Notes under the pieces: generated by a model | Database searches by the model: none | Told to the model about the DNA's origin: nothing | Seen by the model: only the letters and a program-made list of their open reading frames with translations | In this document: positions 25,296 through 34,506 of the stretch, piece after piece | Layout of the letters: the number at the start of each line of letters is the position of its first letter | Position numbering within the stretch: the first letter of the stretch is position 1 | Program-made: the position numbers and the translations under genes | Assembly (NCBI RefSeq): GCF_008932115.1 | Contig: NZ_CP044543.1 | Location: 682,001-746,000 of the forward strand | Origin: Bradyrhizobium betae | GTDB taxonomy: Bacteria > Pseudomonadota > Alphaproteobacteria > Rhizobiales > Xanthobacteraceae | Reading direction: 5' to 3' | DNA: 64,000 bases

Positions 25296-26371
25296 TCGGT
25301 TCGTTCACCTTCGAAAACCTGCCCTGCCGCGTCGTGTTCGGCAGCGGAACGCTGGCCTCGGCCAAAGCGGAGGTGGAGCGTCTCGGCGGCAAGCGTGCGC
25401 TGGTGCTGACGACGCCGCAGCAGGAAGCCCAGGGCAAGAGCCTCGGCACGGCGCTCGGCTCGCTCTATGCCGGCATCTTTCCTGGCGCCATCATGCACAC
25501 CCCGGTCGAGGTCACGGAGCGCGCGCTCGCGGCGATGAAGGCGTGCGAGGCTGACTGCGTGGTCGCGCTCGGCGGCGGATCCACGACGGGCCTCGGCAAG
25601 GCGCTCGCCTTGCGCACCGGCGTCAACCAGCTCTGCATTCCCACCACCTATGCTGGCTCGGAGATGACGCCGATTCTCGGCCAGACCGAGAACGGTTTGA
25701 AGACCACGGTGCGCGATGCGGCCGTGCTGCCGGAGACCGTGATCTACGATGTCGATCTCACCCTGACGCTGCCGGTGGGCCTCGCCGCAACGTCCGGCAT
25801 CAACGCGATCGCCCATGCGGTGGAAGCGCTCTACGCGCGCGACACCAATCCAGTGACATCGCTGATGGCGGAAGAAGGCATCCGCGCGTTGGCGCGCGCC
25901 CTGCCCGCCATCGCGGCCAAAAGTGACGATCGCGAGGCCCGCACCGCGGCGCTCTATGGCGCGTGGCTGTGCGGGGTCTGCCTCGGCACCGTCGGCATGG
26001 CGCTGCATCACAAGCTCTGCCACACGCTCGGCGGCACCTTCGATTTGCCGCATGCGGAAACCCACACCATCGTGCTGCCGCATGCGCTCGCGTACAACGC
26101 GCCGGCCGTGCCCGATGCGACGGCCCGCATCTCGCGCGCGATCGGCGCAGCCGATGCCTCGCAGGGACTTTTCGACCTCGCGAAGCGGCTGGGCGCCAGG
26201 CTGGCCTTGCGCGACATCGGCATGCCCGAGAGCGGCATCGACAAGGCGGCCGATCTCGCCGTCACCAATGCCTACTGGAATCCGCGCCCGCTTGAGCGGG
26301 GCGCCATCCGCGACCTCATTGCGCGTGCCTGGGCCGGCGAGCCGCCGGTTGCCATCAAAGCGGCGGCGTGA
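25292..26371 (+). CDS. Maleylacetate reductase (iron-containing ADH family)
   Basis: A 359-residue cytosolic NAD(P)H-dependent enzyme converting maleylacetate to 3-oxoadipate, the last specific step of hydroxyquinol and chlorocatechol degradation. Landmarks: RVVFGSGTLASAKAEVERLGG, the nucleotide site VVALGGGSTTGLGKALAL (about 90), IPTTYAGSEMTPILGQTE and the helical metal-site region HHKLCHTLGGTFDLPHAETH with GINAIAHAVEALY. The combination of SEMTPI and HKLCHTLGG is specific to the maleylacetate reductase branch. It is translationally coupled to the Dabb gene and followed by the amidohydrolase after 4 bases. Confidence 0.9.
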   Translation: MIGSFTFENLPCRVVFGSGTLASAKAEVERLGGKRALVLTTPQQEAQGKSLGTALGSLYAGIFPGAIMHTPVEVTERALAAMKACEADCVVALGGGSTTGLGKALALRTGVNQLCIPTTYAGSEMTPILGQTENGLKTTVRDAAVLPETVIYDVDLTLTLPVGLAATSGINAIAHAVEALYARDTNPVTSLMAEEGIRALARALPAIAAKSDDREARTAALYGAWLCGVCLGTVGMALHHKLCHTLGGTFDLPHAETHTIVLPHALAYNAPAVPDATARISRAIGAADASQGLFDLAKRLGARLALRDIGMPESGIDKAADLAVTNAYWNPRPLERGAIRDLIARAWAGEPPVAIKAAA

Positions 26372-26375
26372 AGCA

Positions 26376-27749
26376 ATGCGGCGCACGCTGATCAAATCCG
26401 CCACGGTCATCAGCATGGATGATGCGATCGGCGATCTCAATACCGGCGATGTCCTGGTCGAGGGCAGCCGCATTGTCGACGTGCGTCCGTCGATCGACCT
26501 CGGCAGCGGTGCGAGCGAGACCGAGATCATCGACGGCAAAGGTCGCATCGTCATCCCCGGCCTGATCAACGCGCATATGCACACCTGGCAGACGGGCTTG
26601 CGCGGCTATGCCGCCAACTGGACGCTGCTGGAATATTTTCGCCGCATGCACGCCGGGCTCGCGACCGTATTCCGGCCCGAGGACATCCATATCGCCACCC
26701 TCGTCGGCGCGCTGAACCAGATCAATTGCGGCACGACCACGCTGGTCGACTGGTGTCACAACAATCCGACGCCTGCTCATACCGACGCTGCCGTGCGCGG
26801 CCTGATCGAAAGCGGCATCCGCGCCGCCTTCTTCCACGGCTCGCCCAAGCCCGAGCCGAAACCCGGCGAGCCGCATTTCTCCGAGGTTCCGCATCCGCGC
26901 CGCGAGATCGAACGGCTGCTGGCGGGGCCCCTCGCCGACCGCGATGGCCTCGTCACGCTCGGGCTTGCCATCCTTGGCCCGCATTATTCGACGCTCGACG
27001 TCGCCAGGCACGATTTTCGCCTGGCGCGGGAGCTGAAGCTGATAACATCGATGCATCAGGGCGGCGGTCCGGCCAAGACGCCCGGCGGCTGGGAGAAGCT
27101 GATCGAGGCCGGCCTTGTCGGTGCCGGCATCAACATCGTCCATGGCAACGACCTGCCCGACCATCTCCTCGACAGGCTGGTCGATCTCGGCGTCTCCTTC
27201 TCGGTCACGCCTGAGAACGAGATGATCCAGGGTCATGGCTTTCCGATCACCGGCCGTCTGCTCAAGCGCGGCGTGCGGCCGACCATTGGCATCGATCTGG
27301 AATCCGTGCTGGCTGGCGACCTCCTCTCCGTTGCGCGCATCGCTTTGTCGATGCAGCGGGCGCTCGACAACGCGGAGTCGCGCAAAGACAGTGGCACCAT
27401 TCCGGCGACGAGCACGATTCCCGTGCGCGAAGCCCTGCGCTGGATCACGACGGAAGGCGCCCGCATGCTCGGCCGCGAGGACCAGATCGGATCGCTGACG
27501 CCGGGCAAGCTTGCCGACCTCGTCATCATCAATGCGTCCGATCTCAACCTCGTCCCGGTGCACGATCCCGTCGCGACCGTCGTGATGCAGACGGGCCTTG
27601 CCAATATCGAGGCCGTCATGATCAGCGGCGCCTGGAAGAAACGGAACGGCAGGTTGCTGGTCGATGGCTTGGAAGCAAATAAGGAGTTGCTGGCGCAATC
27701 CGGCCGCCGGCTGGTGCAGGACATCGAACGACAGGGACGTGCCGCCTGA
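26376..27749 (+). CDS. Amidohydrolase-family deaminase/hydrolase (ATZ/TRZ type)
   Basis: A 457-residue cytosolic metal-dependent hydrolase. Beta-strand 1 has the HxH pair in GLINAHMHTWQTGLRG (about 60). Later ligands are in MHQGG, NIVHGNDLP and TIGIDLESV, the last giving the catalytic Asp. The flanking composite domain ends SLTPGKLADLVIINASD. It belongs to the cytosine deaminase / atrazine chlorohydrolase / S-adenosylhomocysteine deaminase subgroup, so it likely removes an amino or similar group from a cyclic substrate. Within this operon it may act before ring cleavage. The ATG at 26376 is 4 bases after the previous stop. Confidence 0.88.
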   Translation: MRRTLIKSATVISMDDAIGDLNTGDVLVEGSRIVDVRPSIDLGSGASETEIIDGKGRIVIPGLINAHMHTWQTGLRGYAANWTLLEYFRRMHAGLATVFRPEDIHIATLVGALNQINCGTTTLVDWCHNNPTPAHTDAAVRGLIESGIRAAFFHGSPKPEPKPGEPHFSEVPHPRREIERLLAGPLADRDGLVTLGLAILGPHYSTLDVARHDFRLARELKLITSMHQGGGPAKTPGGWEKLIEAGLVGAGINIVHGNDLPDHLLDRLVDLGVSFSVTPENEMIQGHGFPITGRLLKRGVRPTIGIDLESVLAGDLLSVARIALSMQRALDNAESRKDSGTIPATSTIPVREALRWITTEGARMLGREDQIGSLTPGKLADLVIINASDLNLVPVHDPVATVVMQTGLANIEAVMISGAWKKRNGRLLVDGLEANKELLAQSGRRLVQDIERQGRAA

Positions 27750-27769
27750 GCGGCCAACGGACAACAACA

Positions 27770-28672
27770 ATGACAGACGCATCAAAGAACGTCGCTTTCA
27801 TCGGGATCGGCAAGATGGGCCTGCCGATGTCGGCCCTCGTCGCCAAGGCCGGCTATGCCGTCACCGCGTTCGATCAGAACGCGGCGCGGATCAGCGAGGC
27901 GCGCGCGCAACGCATCTCGATTGCCGCCTCGCCGGCCGAGGCCGTGAGCGGCAAGGCGGCCGTGATCACGTCCCTGCCCGATGATGCCGCGCTGCGCGGC
28001 GCCTTGCTCGGCCCGACCGGTCTCGTCGCCGCGATGGCGCCCGGAGCCATCTTGATCGAGACCAGCACCGTGAGCGTCGAGGCTTCAACCGAGGTCGCCG
28101 TCGCAGCTCAAGCGCGGAGCATTGCCTATCTGCGCTCGCCGGTCTCCGGCAACGCCAGCATCGTCCACACCGGCGCGCTGACCTGCTTCGTGTCAGGGCC
28201 GAAGGACGCCTTCGAGAACGCAAGGCCGCTGTTCGCAGCCTTCACCCGCGCCCAGACCTATCTCGGGCCCGCCGAGGAAGCGCGCTACGCAAAACTCTCG
28301 GTCAATCTGATGATCGCGGTATCCGCCGCGATGATGGCGGAAAGCCTGGCGCTGGCGCGCAAGGGCGGCATCGCCTGGCAGGACATCCTGAAGGTGCTCG
28401 ACGACAGCGCCGTGGCATCGCCCATGGTGAAATACAAGACCGCACCGCTGCGCAGCCGCGATTTCGAGTCGACCTTCTCCTGCAAGCAGATGGCCAAGGA
28501 TCTCGATCTGATTCTCGGCGCCGGCCATGCCGTGGGCGTGCCACTGCAGCTCGCAGCGCAAGTGCGCGAGACCTACGGCTCGCTGGTGGCGCAGGGCGAC
28601 GGCGACGCCGACTTCATCGCGACCGTCAAGCACCTGGAACGGCTGTCTGGGCTTGGCGAACCCAAACTCTGA
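27770..28672 (+). CDS. NAD(P)-dependent beta-hydroxyacid dehydrogenase (operon paralogue)
   Basis: A 300-residue enzyme of the 3-hydroxyisobutyrate dehydrogenase family. N-terminal FIGIGKMGLPMSALVAKAGY is the NAD-binding loop. SPVSGNASIVHTGALTCFVSG is the substrate loop at about 120, and the catalytic Lys is in EARYAKLSVNLMI (about 175). It is a second, distinct member from that at 4275. It starts 20 bases after the amidohydrolase and precedes the dioxygenase by 14 bases. It may oxidise or reduce a hydroxyacid produced in the pathway. Confidence 0.9.
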   Translation: MTDASKNVAFIGIGKMGLPMSALVAKAGYAVTAFDQNAARISEARAQRISIAASPAEAVSGKAAVITSLPDDAALRGALLGPTGLVAAMAPGAILIETSTVSVEASTEVAVAAQARSIAYLRSPVSGNASIVHTGALTCFVSGPKDAFENARPLFAAFTRAQTYLGPAEEARYAKLSVNLMIAVSAAMMAESLALARKGGIAWQDILKVLDDSAVASPMVKYKTAPLRSRDFESTFSCKQMAKDLDLILGAGHAVGVPLQLAAQVRETYGSLVAQGDGDADFIATVKHLERLSGLGEPKL

Positions 28673-28686
28673 TCGCGGAGACATAG

Positions 28687-29571
28687 ATGCGCAACTTCGA
28701 CGAAAACACGATTACCGACGCGGTGCTGGAGCGGATCAAGGACGCAACCGATGCGCGTATCAAGCACGTGAGCGAGGCGCTGGTGCGTCACCTTCATGCC
28801 TTCGTCCGCGAGGTGCGGCCGACCCAGAAGGAATGGGAATACGGCATCGACTTCCTGACCCGCACCGGCCACATGTGCGACGACAAGCGCCAGGAGTTCA
28901 TCCTGCTGTCGGATGCGCTGGGTGTCTCCATGCTGGTCGATGCAATCAACCACCCCGTGCCGGAAGGCGCGACCGAGACCACGGTGCTTGGCCCGTTCTT
29001 CGTCCAGGCCGCACCGGAGAAGGATAGCGGCGCCGATATCTCCGGCCCGATGGAGGGCGATCCGATGCTGGTCACCGGCTCCGTCTCGACCGTCGACGGA
29101 CAACCGCTCGTGGGTGCCACCGTCGACGTCTGGCACTCCGACGACGACGGCTATTACGACGTGCAGCAGCTCGACGACATCGGCGATCTCGCGATGCGCG
29201 CCCGCTTCCACACCGACGGCAACGGTCGCTTCCATTTCTGGTCGATCAAGCCTGCCGCCTATCCGATCCCGCATGACGGCCCGGTCGGCGAGATGCTGGA
29301 GGTTCAGGGCCGCCATCCCTGGCGCCCCGCGCATGTCCACTTCATGATCTCGGCGCCGGGCTTCGAGCAGCTCGTGACGCACGTGTTCGTCGCCGGTGAC
29401 CAATATCTCGACAGCGACGTGGTGTTCGGCGTCAAGGACAGCCTGATCCGCGAGTTCGTCCGGCATTCTGCCGGCCGTGCGCCGGATGGTCGCATGGTGG
29501 AGCGCGACTATTTTCACCTCAATTACGATTTCGGCCTGAAGCAGGTCGCAAGCAACGCAAGAGCCGCCTAG
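28687..29571 (+). CDS. Intradiol ring-cleavage dioxygenase (hydroxyquinol/catechol 1,2-type)
   Basis: A 294-residue non-heme Fe(III) dioxygenase that opens an aromatic ring between adjacent hydroxyls. The N-terminal helical dimerisation domain (about 1-95) includes RPTQKEWEYGIDFLTRTGHM. The catalytic beta-sandwich starts TTVLGPFFV. The iron ligands are visible: Tyr in GYYDVQ and in AYPIPHDGP, and two His in HPWRPAHVHFMI. Its pairing with maleylacetate reductase favours a hydroxyquinol-type substrate, which yields maleylacetate directly. Substrate preference is inferred from context. Confidence 0.9.
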   Translation: MRNFDENTITDAVLERIKDATDARIKHVSEALVRHLHAFVREVRPTQKEWEYGIDFLTRTGHMCDDKRQEFILLSDALGVSMLVDAINHPVPEGATETTVLGPFFVQAAPEKDSGADISGPMEGDPMLVTGSVSTVDGQPLVGATVDVWHSDDDGYYDVQQLDDIGDLAMRARFHTDGNGRFHFWSIKPAAYPIPHDGPVGEMLEVQGRHPWRPAHVHFMISAPGFEQLVTHVFVAGDQYLDSDVVFGVKDSLIREFVRHSAGRAPDGRMVERDYFHLNYDFGLKQVASNARAA

Positions 29572-29629
29572 ACTTAAGCGGCGGCGGACCACCAAGAGTC
29601 CGGCGACAGGGAGCAGACGGGAGTTAGGG

Positions 29630-31024
29630 ATGGGACCGCGGGTCAGCACAAGCATATTGGCCGAACGCCTCACCGGCATGATCGGCCCGCGCGCGAGCGT
29701 TGCGCGCGGCGTGCTCGATCAGCATGGGCAGAGCGAGTCGCATTATCGCAACCTGCCGCCCGACATTGTCGTCTTCCCAGAGACGACTCAAGAGGTCGCC
29801 GCGATCGTCAAGCTGTGCGCCGGCGCGGGCATGCCGATCGTTCCGTTCGGCGCCGGCACCTCGCTGGAAGGAAACGCTGCGGCGGTTGCGGGCGGCGTCT
29901 GTTTCGACTTCGCGCGCATGAACAAAGTTCTGAACGTGCATGACAGCGACATGGACGTCGTGGTGCAGCCCGGCATCACGCGAAAGCAGCTCAATGCGGA
30001 GCTGCGCGGCACCGGCCTGTTCTTCCCGATCGATCCCGGCGCCGACGCCTCGATCGGCGGCATGGCCTCGACGCGCGCATCCGGCACCATGGCCGTGCGT
30101 TACGGCACCATGAAGGACAACGTCATGGCGCTGGAGGTGGTGCTGGCCGATGGCCGAATCATCCGGACCGCCAGGCGCGCGCGCAAATCGGCTGCCGGCT
30201 ATGATCTCACGCGCATGTTCGTCGGGGCGGAGGGCACGCTAGGCGTCATCACTGAAATCACGCTGAAGGTGCACCCGGTGCCGCAGGCCATCTCGGCCGC
30301 GGTCTGCAGCTTCGACACCCTGCATAACGCAGTGGATACCGCGATCTCCGTGATCCAGTCCGCGATCCCCGTGGCACGCATCGAGCTGCTCGACGACGTC
30401 ATGATGCGCGGCATCAACGCCTACGCCAAGCTCGGCTATCGCGAGGCGCCGACCCTGTTCTTCGAATTCCACGGCTCCGAGAGCTCCGTCGCCGAGCAGG
30501 CCGAGGCCGCGCAAGCCATCGCCGCCGACCATGGCGGTCATGGCTTTGCCTGGGCCAAGGCACCGGAAGACCGCAGCCGGCTCTGGCACGCCCGCGACAA
30601 TACGCTCTATGCCGGCCTCGGCTTGCGACCTGGTGCACGCGCCGTGATTACCGATGTCTGCGTGCCGATCTCGCGGCTGGCCGAATGCCTGACCGAGACG
30701 CGTCGCGATGCGGACGAGCACGGCTTTACCGCGCCGATCGTCGGCCATGTCGGCGACGGCAATTTCCACATGCTGATCCTGATCGACCCGGCCAGGCCCG
30801 AGGAAACCGAAGGTGCCAAGGCGCTGCAGGCCCGCATGGTCGCCCGCGCCATCGCGATGGATGGCACCTGCACCGGCGAGCACGGCATCGGGATCGGCAA
30901 GATCGATTATCTCACCGACGAGCTCGGCGAAGCCGTCGATGTGATGCGATCGATCAAGACGGCACTCGATCCCGATGGACTGATGAATCCCGGAAAGATC
31001 TTTGCGAGCGGAGCGCGCGCATGA
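29630..31024 (+). CDS. FAD-linked oxidase (GlcD / D-lactate dehydrogenase family)
   Basis: A 464-residue flavoprotein of the vanillyl-alcohol-oxidase fold. The FAD domain has VVFPETTQEVAAIVKLCAGA and VPFGAGTSLEGN, then DPGADASIGGMASTRASGT. The C-terminal cap has the family's GHVGDGNFHMLI and GTCTGEHGIGIGK. It oxidises a 2-hydroxy acid, feeding electrons to the quinone pool or a partner. The ATG at 29630 is preceded by GGGAGTTAGGG. Its stop overlaps the ABC ATPase start by 4 bases. Confidence 0.92.
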   Translation: MGPRVSTSILAERLTGMIGPRASVARGVLDQHGQSESHYRNLPPDIVVFPETTQEVAAIVKLCAGAGMPIVPFGAGTSLEGNAAAVAGGVCFDFARMNKVLNVHDSDMDVVVQPGITRKQLNAELRGTGLFFPIDPGADASIGGMASTRASGTMAVRYGTMKDNVMALEVVLADGRIIRTARRARKSAAGYDLTRMFVGAEGTLGVITEITLKVHPVPQAISAAVCSFDTLHNAVDTAISVIQSAIPVARIELLDDVMMRGINAYAKLGYREAPTLFFEFHGSESSVAEQAEAAQAIAADHGGHGFAWAKAPEDRSRLWHARDNTLYAGLGLRPGARAVITDVCVPISRLAECLTETRRDADEHGFTAPIVGHVGDGNFHMLILIDPARPEETEGAKALQARMVARAIAMDGTCTGEHGIGIGKIDYLTDELGEAVDVMRSIKTALDPDGLMNPGKIFASGARA

Positions 31025-32547
31025 GCAATGCTGCGTTGGCCATCGAGACCGCCTTACCGGCGCCGCTGCTGGAGCTGCGCGGCATCAGCAAGGAGTTTCC
31101 CGGCGTCAAGGCGCTGGATGACGTGTCCTTTGCCGTTTACCCCGGCGAAGTCCACATGCTGCTCGGGGAGAACGGCGCCGGCAAATCGAGCCTGATGAAG
31201 GTGCTGTGCGGGGCCTATCGCGCCGATTCCGGCGAGTTCTACTTCAGGGGCGACAAGGTCGATATCTCATCGACCGCGGATGCGCAGAAGCTCGGCATTG
31301 CCGTGATCTTCCAGGAATTCTCGCTGGTCCCCCATCTCGATATCGCCCAGAACATCTTCCTCGGCCGCGAACCGAAAGGCCGCATCCCCGGTACCATCGA
31401 CCGCCGCAAGATCCTGGCCGATGCCAGGCGGGTGCTCGATACGATCGGCTTCGAGATCGATCCCTCCACCACCGTCGACAAGCTCGGCGTCGCGCAGCAG
31501 CAGATGGTCGAGATCGCCAAGGCGATCAGCCAGGACGCCCGCATCCTCGTCATGGACGAGCCGACCGCGGCGCTGTCGGACCGCGAGACCGAGCTGCTGT
31601 TCGCCCTAATCGCGCGGCTGAAGGCCGACGGCGTTTCCATCGTCTACATCTCGCACCGCATGGCCGAGGTGTTCGCGCTCGGCGACCGCATCACGGTGCT
31701 GCGCGATGGCCGCCGCATCGACGGCGTCAAACCTGCCGACGTCACCCCGGACCAGCTCGTCCGGATGATGGTCGGCCGCAACGTCGACATGACCTATCCG
31801 CGCAATTTTGCCGACAAGCCCGGCGAGCTGCTGCTCGAGGTCAAGGGCTTGAGTTCACCGACCGGTATCTCCGACATCAATATCGAGGTGCGGCGGGGCG
31901 AGATCGTCGGCCTGTGCGGCCTGGTCGGCTCCGGCCGCAGCGAGGTCGCGCGCGCCATCTTCGGCGCCGATCCCACCAGCGCGGGCGAGATCATCTTCGA
32001 CGGCAAGACCATGTCCGGCGAGCCTGATCTGGCCGCCCGCCGCGGCATCGCGCTGATCCCGGAAAGCCGCAAGAGCGAGGGCCTCGCCCTGCTGCGGTCG
32101 GTGAGCGACAATCTGGTGGTCTCGGCGCTGCGAAAGCTGTTCCCGAGCGGGCTGTTCGACCAGCGCGCTGCGCAACGCACCGCAGACGGCCTGATCCGGC
32201 AACTCAGGATCGCGACGCCCAGCGCGCGCCAGACCGTCGGCCTGCTCTCGGGCGGCAACCAGCAGAAGGTCGTGATCGGCAAGTGGCTGGCGGCGGGCTC
32301 GAAGCTCTTCATTTTCGACGAGCCGACCCGGGGCATCGACATCGGTGCCAAGTCCGAGATTTTTGCCCTGATCGATCGTCTCGTCGCCGAGGGCGCCGCG
32401 GCCCTGATGATCTCGTCCGAGCAGATCGAAATCTGCCATGTCTGCGATCGCGCCTACGTGATGCGCGAGGGCCGCATCGCCGGGCACCTGACGCGCAACG
32501 AACTGACCGAGGAGAACATCGTGCGACTGGGGATGCATCATGCGTGA
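31021..32547 (+). CDS. Ribose-type ABC importer ATP-binding protein (RbsA-like)
   Basis: A 508-residue tandem ATPase. The first NBD has Walker A GENGAGKSS, the signature GVAQQQMVEIAKAI and Walker B ILVMDEPTAAL. The second has a degenerate P-loop GLVGSGRSE and signature LLSGGNQQKVVIGKWL, then LFIFDEPTRGID. Such asymmetry is normal for the CUT2/RbsA family. It energises the two adjoining permeases. The ATG at 31021 overlaps the previous stop (ATGA). CUT2 systems import monosaccharides and diverse other small molecules, so the ring substrate of the operon is a candidate. Confidence 0.93.
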   Translation: MSNAALAIETALPAPLLELRGISKEFPGVKALDDVSFAVYPGEVHMLLGENGAGKSSLMKVLCGAYRADSGEFYFRGDKVDISSTADAQKLGIAVIFQEFSLVPHLDIAQNIFLGREPKGRIPGTIDRRKILADARRVLDTIGFEIDPSTTVDKLGVAQQQMVEIAKAISQDARILVMDEPTAALSDRETELLFALIARLKADGVSIVYISHRMAEVFALGDRITVLRDGRRIDGVKPADVTPDQLVRMMVGRNVDMTYPRNFADKPGELLLEVKGLSSPTGISDINIEVRRGEIVGLCGLVGSGRSEVARAIFGADPTSAGEIIFDGKTMSGEPDLAARRGIALIPESRKSEGLALLRSVSDNLVVSALRKLFPSGLFDQRAAQRTADGLIRQLRIATPSARQTVGLLSGGNQQKVVIGKWLAAGSKLFIFDEPTRGIDIGAKSEIFALIDRLVAEGAAALMISSEQIEICHVCDRAYVMREGRIAGHLTRNELTEENIVRLGMHHA

Positions 32548-33490
32548 GGCCGCGATCGTCTCGCAACCCAACCCGCTGCAGCGTATTCCCGGCGTTGCCA
32601 TCGTGCTCGTGCTCCTGATCGCGCTGTTTGGCGCAATCGCACCCGGCTTCCTGTCGGTTGCCAATCTCTCCAACGTGCTGGTGCAGTCGACCATCCTGAC
32701 CATGCTGGCGCTGCCGATGACGCTGATCATCATGACCGAAGGGCTGGACCTGTCGATGGGCGCGGTGCTGACGCTGACTTCGCTCTGCGTCGCCATCGTG
32801 TCGCTGGCAACCAAGTCGATGCTGCTGGGCCTCGGCGCCGGCCTGCTGGTCGGCACGGCCTTCGGCTTCGCCAACGGCTGGCTGGTCGCCATCGTCGGCA
32901 TTCCACCCTTCGTGGCGACGCTCGGCACGCTCGGCATGGCGCAGGGCCTGTCACTGATCGTCAGCGACGGCCAGAGCGTGGTCGGCATCCCCCATAGCGT
33001 GCGCGACATCTATTCGGCCACGCTGCTCGGCGTTCCCATGCCGATCGTGATGGCACTGGTGACCTACGCGGCATTTCACGGCCTACTCTATCACACCCGC
33101 TTCGGCACCTACATCTTCGCGCTCGGCGGCAACCGCGAGGCGCTGCGCTATGCCGGCCTCTCGCCGAACAAGCTGCTGATCGCGGTCTATGCGATCGGCG
33201 GCGCCATGGCCGGCATCGCCGGCCTGCTGATGACCGCGCGGATGAATTCCGGTCATCCCACGGCCGGCCTCGGCCTCGAATTCGACGCCATCGCGGCCGT
33301 CGCCGTCGGCGGCACCTCGTTCGAGCGCGGCAATGGCTGGCTGCTCGGCACCCTGCTCGGCGTCCTCTCGGTCGGGGTGTTGCGCAACGGGCTGAACCTG
33401 ATCTCGCTGCCGTCCTCGGTGCAAGTCGCGAGCGTCGGCGTCCTCGTCATCGTCGCACTGTTCCTCGACGGCCTCCGGAGCCGCGCATGA
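32540..33490 (+). CDS. CUT2-type ABC permease 1 (RbsC-like)
   Basis: A 316-residue inner-membrane permease with about 9-10 transmembrane segments. Family motifs: IIMTEGLDLSMGAVLTLTSL near helix 3, IPPFVATLGTLGMAQG, and the cytosolic loop ALGGNREALRYAGLSPNKL that docks with the ATPase. AVAVGGTSFERGNGWLLGTLLG closes the fold. The start overlaps the ATPase end by 8 bases and the stop overlaps the second permease by 4. Confidence 0.92.
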   Translation: MREAAIVSQPNPLQRIPGVAIVLVLLIALFGAIAPGFLSVANLSNVLVQSTILTMLALPMTLIIMTEGLDLSMGAVLTLTSLCVAIVSLATKSMLLGLGAGLLVGTAFGFANGWLVAIVGIPPFVATLGTLGMAQGLSLIVSDGQSVVGIPHSVRDIYSATLLGVPMPIVMALVTYAAFHGLLYHTRFGTYIFALGGNREALRYAGLSPNKLLIAVYAIGGAMAGIAGLLMTARMNSGHPTAGLGLEFDAIAAVAVGGTSFERGNGWLLGTLLGVLSVGVLRNGLNLISLPSSVQVASVGVLVIVALFLDGLRSRA

Positions 33491-34464
33491 CCGACATCAC
33501 CAAAGAGGCGATGATGCCGCCCCGCTCTTTCCTGTCGCAGGATGCGATCCAGGTGTTCTACCGCCTGCTCGCGGCGCTCTTGATCTGCGCGGTGCTCGCC
33601 GTGCTCAGCGATTCCTTCCTGAGCCTCGGCAACATCCTCAACGTGCTGCGCCAGGCGAGCCTGACCTTCTTCATCGCCTCCGGCCTGACGCTGGTGGTGC
33701 TGACCGCTGGCCTCGATCTCTCGGTCGGCGCCAACGTCGCACTGTCCGCCTGCATCGCCGGCACGGTGATCCACAAGACCGGCTCGCCGGCGCTCGGCAT
33801 CCTCGCCGGGCTTGCCTGCGGCGGCATCGTCGGGCTGCTCAACGGGGTGATGGTCACTGCTCTGCGCATCCCCTCCTTCATCGCCACCTATGGCATGCTC
33901 TGGGTGCTGAACGGCCTCACCTACTGGTACATGGCGGGCGAGACGCTCCACGGCTTCCCCGCCGGGTTCCGCCAGATCGGCAGCGGCTATCTGTTCGGCC
34001 TGCCGATCCCGGTCTACCTGCTGCTGGTGTTCCTCGGGATCGGAACGCTGTTTGCCCAGCGAACGATCTGGGGACAGGAGATCTATGCGATCGGTGCCAA
34101 TCCGGTTGCGGCCCGGCTCTCCGGCATTCCGGTCGCGCGGCGCTTGCTGCTGGTCTATTCCGTCTCCGGAACCATGGCAGGGCTCGCCTCGATCATCTTC
34201 CTGTCGCGGCTCAATTCCGCGGAGGCCGACATCGGCGAAAGCCTGACGCTGCCCGCGATCGCGGCCGTGCTGATCGGCGGCACCTCGCTGTTCGGCGGCG
34301 TCGGCACCGTGTTCGGCACCTTCATCGGCGCGCTGATCCTGACGCTGGTACTGAACGGCATGAATCTCCTGTCAGTCAGCGCCAACTGGCAGCCGCTGGT
34401 GACAGGCATCATCGTCATTCTCGCAGTCTGGCTCGACATGAAGACCCGCCACCGCGCGCAATGA
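33487..34464 (+). CDS. CUT2-type ABC permease 2 (RbsC-like)
   Basis: A 325-residue permease with a layout parallel to its partner: VVLTAGLDLSVGANVALSAC, IPSFIATYGMLWVLNGLTYW, the coupling loop AIGANPVAARLSGIPVARR, and AVLIGGTSLFGGVGTVFGTFIGA. The two distinct permeases imply a heterodimeric channel. The ATG overlaps the previous stop (ATGA). Confidence 0.92.
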   Translation: MTDITKEAMMPPRSFLSQDAIQVFYRLLAALLICAVLAVLSDSFLSLGNILNVLRQASLTFFIASGLTLVVLTAGLDLSVGANVALSACIAGTVIHKTGSPALGILAGLACGGIVGLLNGVMVTALRIPSFIATYGMLWVLNGLTYWYMAGETLHGFPAGFRQIGSGYLFGLPIPVYLLLVFLGIGTLFAQRTIWGQEIYAIGANPVAARLSGIPVARRLLLVYSVSGTMAGLASIIFLSRLNSAEADIGESLTLPAIAAVLIGGTSLFGGVGTVFGTFIGALILTLVLNGMNLLSVSANWQPLVTGIIVILAVWLDMKTRHRAQ

Positions 34465-34506
34465 GTTCCTGGACGACCAACAAGCAAAACGAGGGATGGA
34501 GGCAAC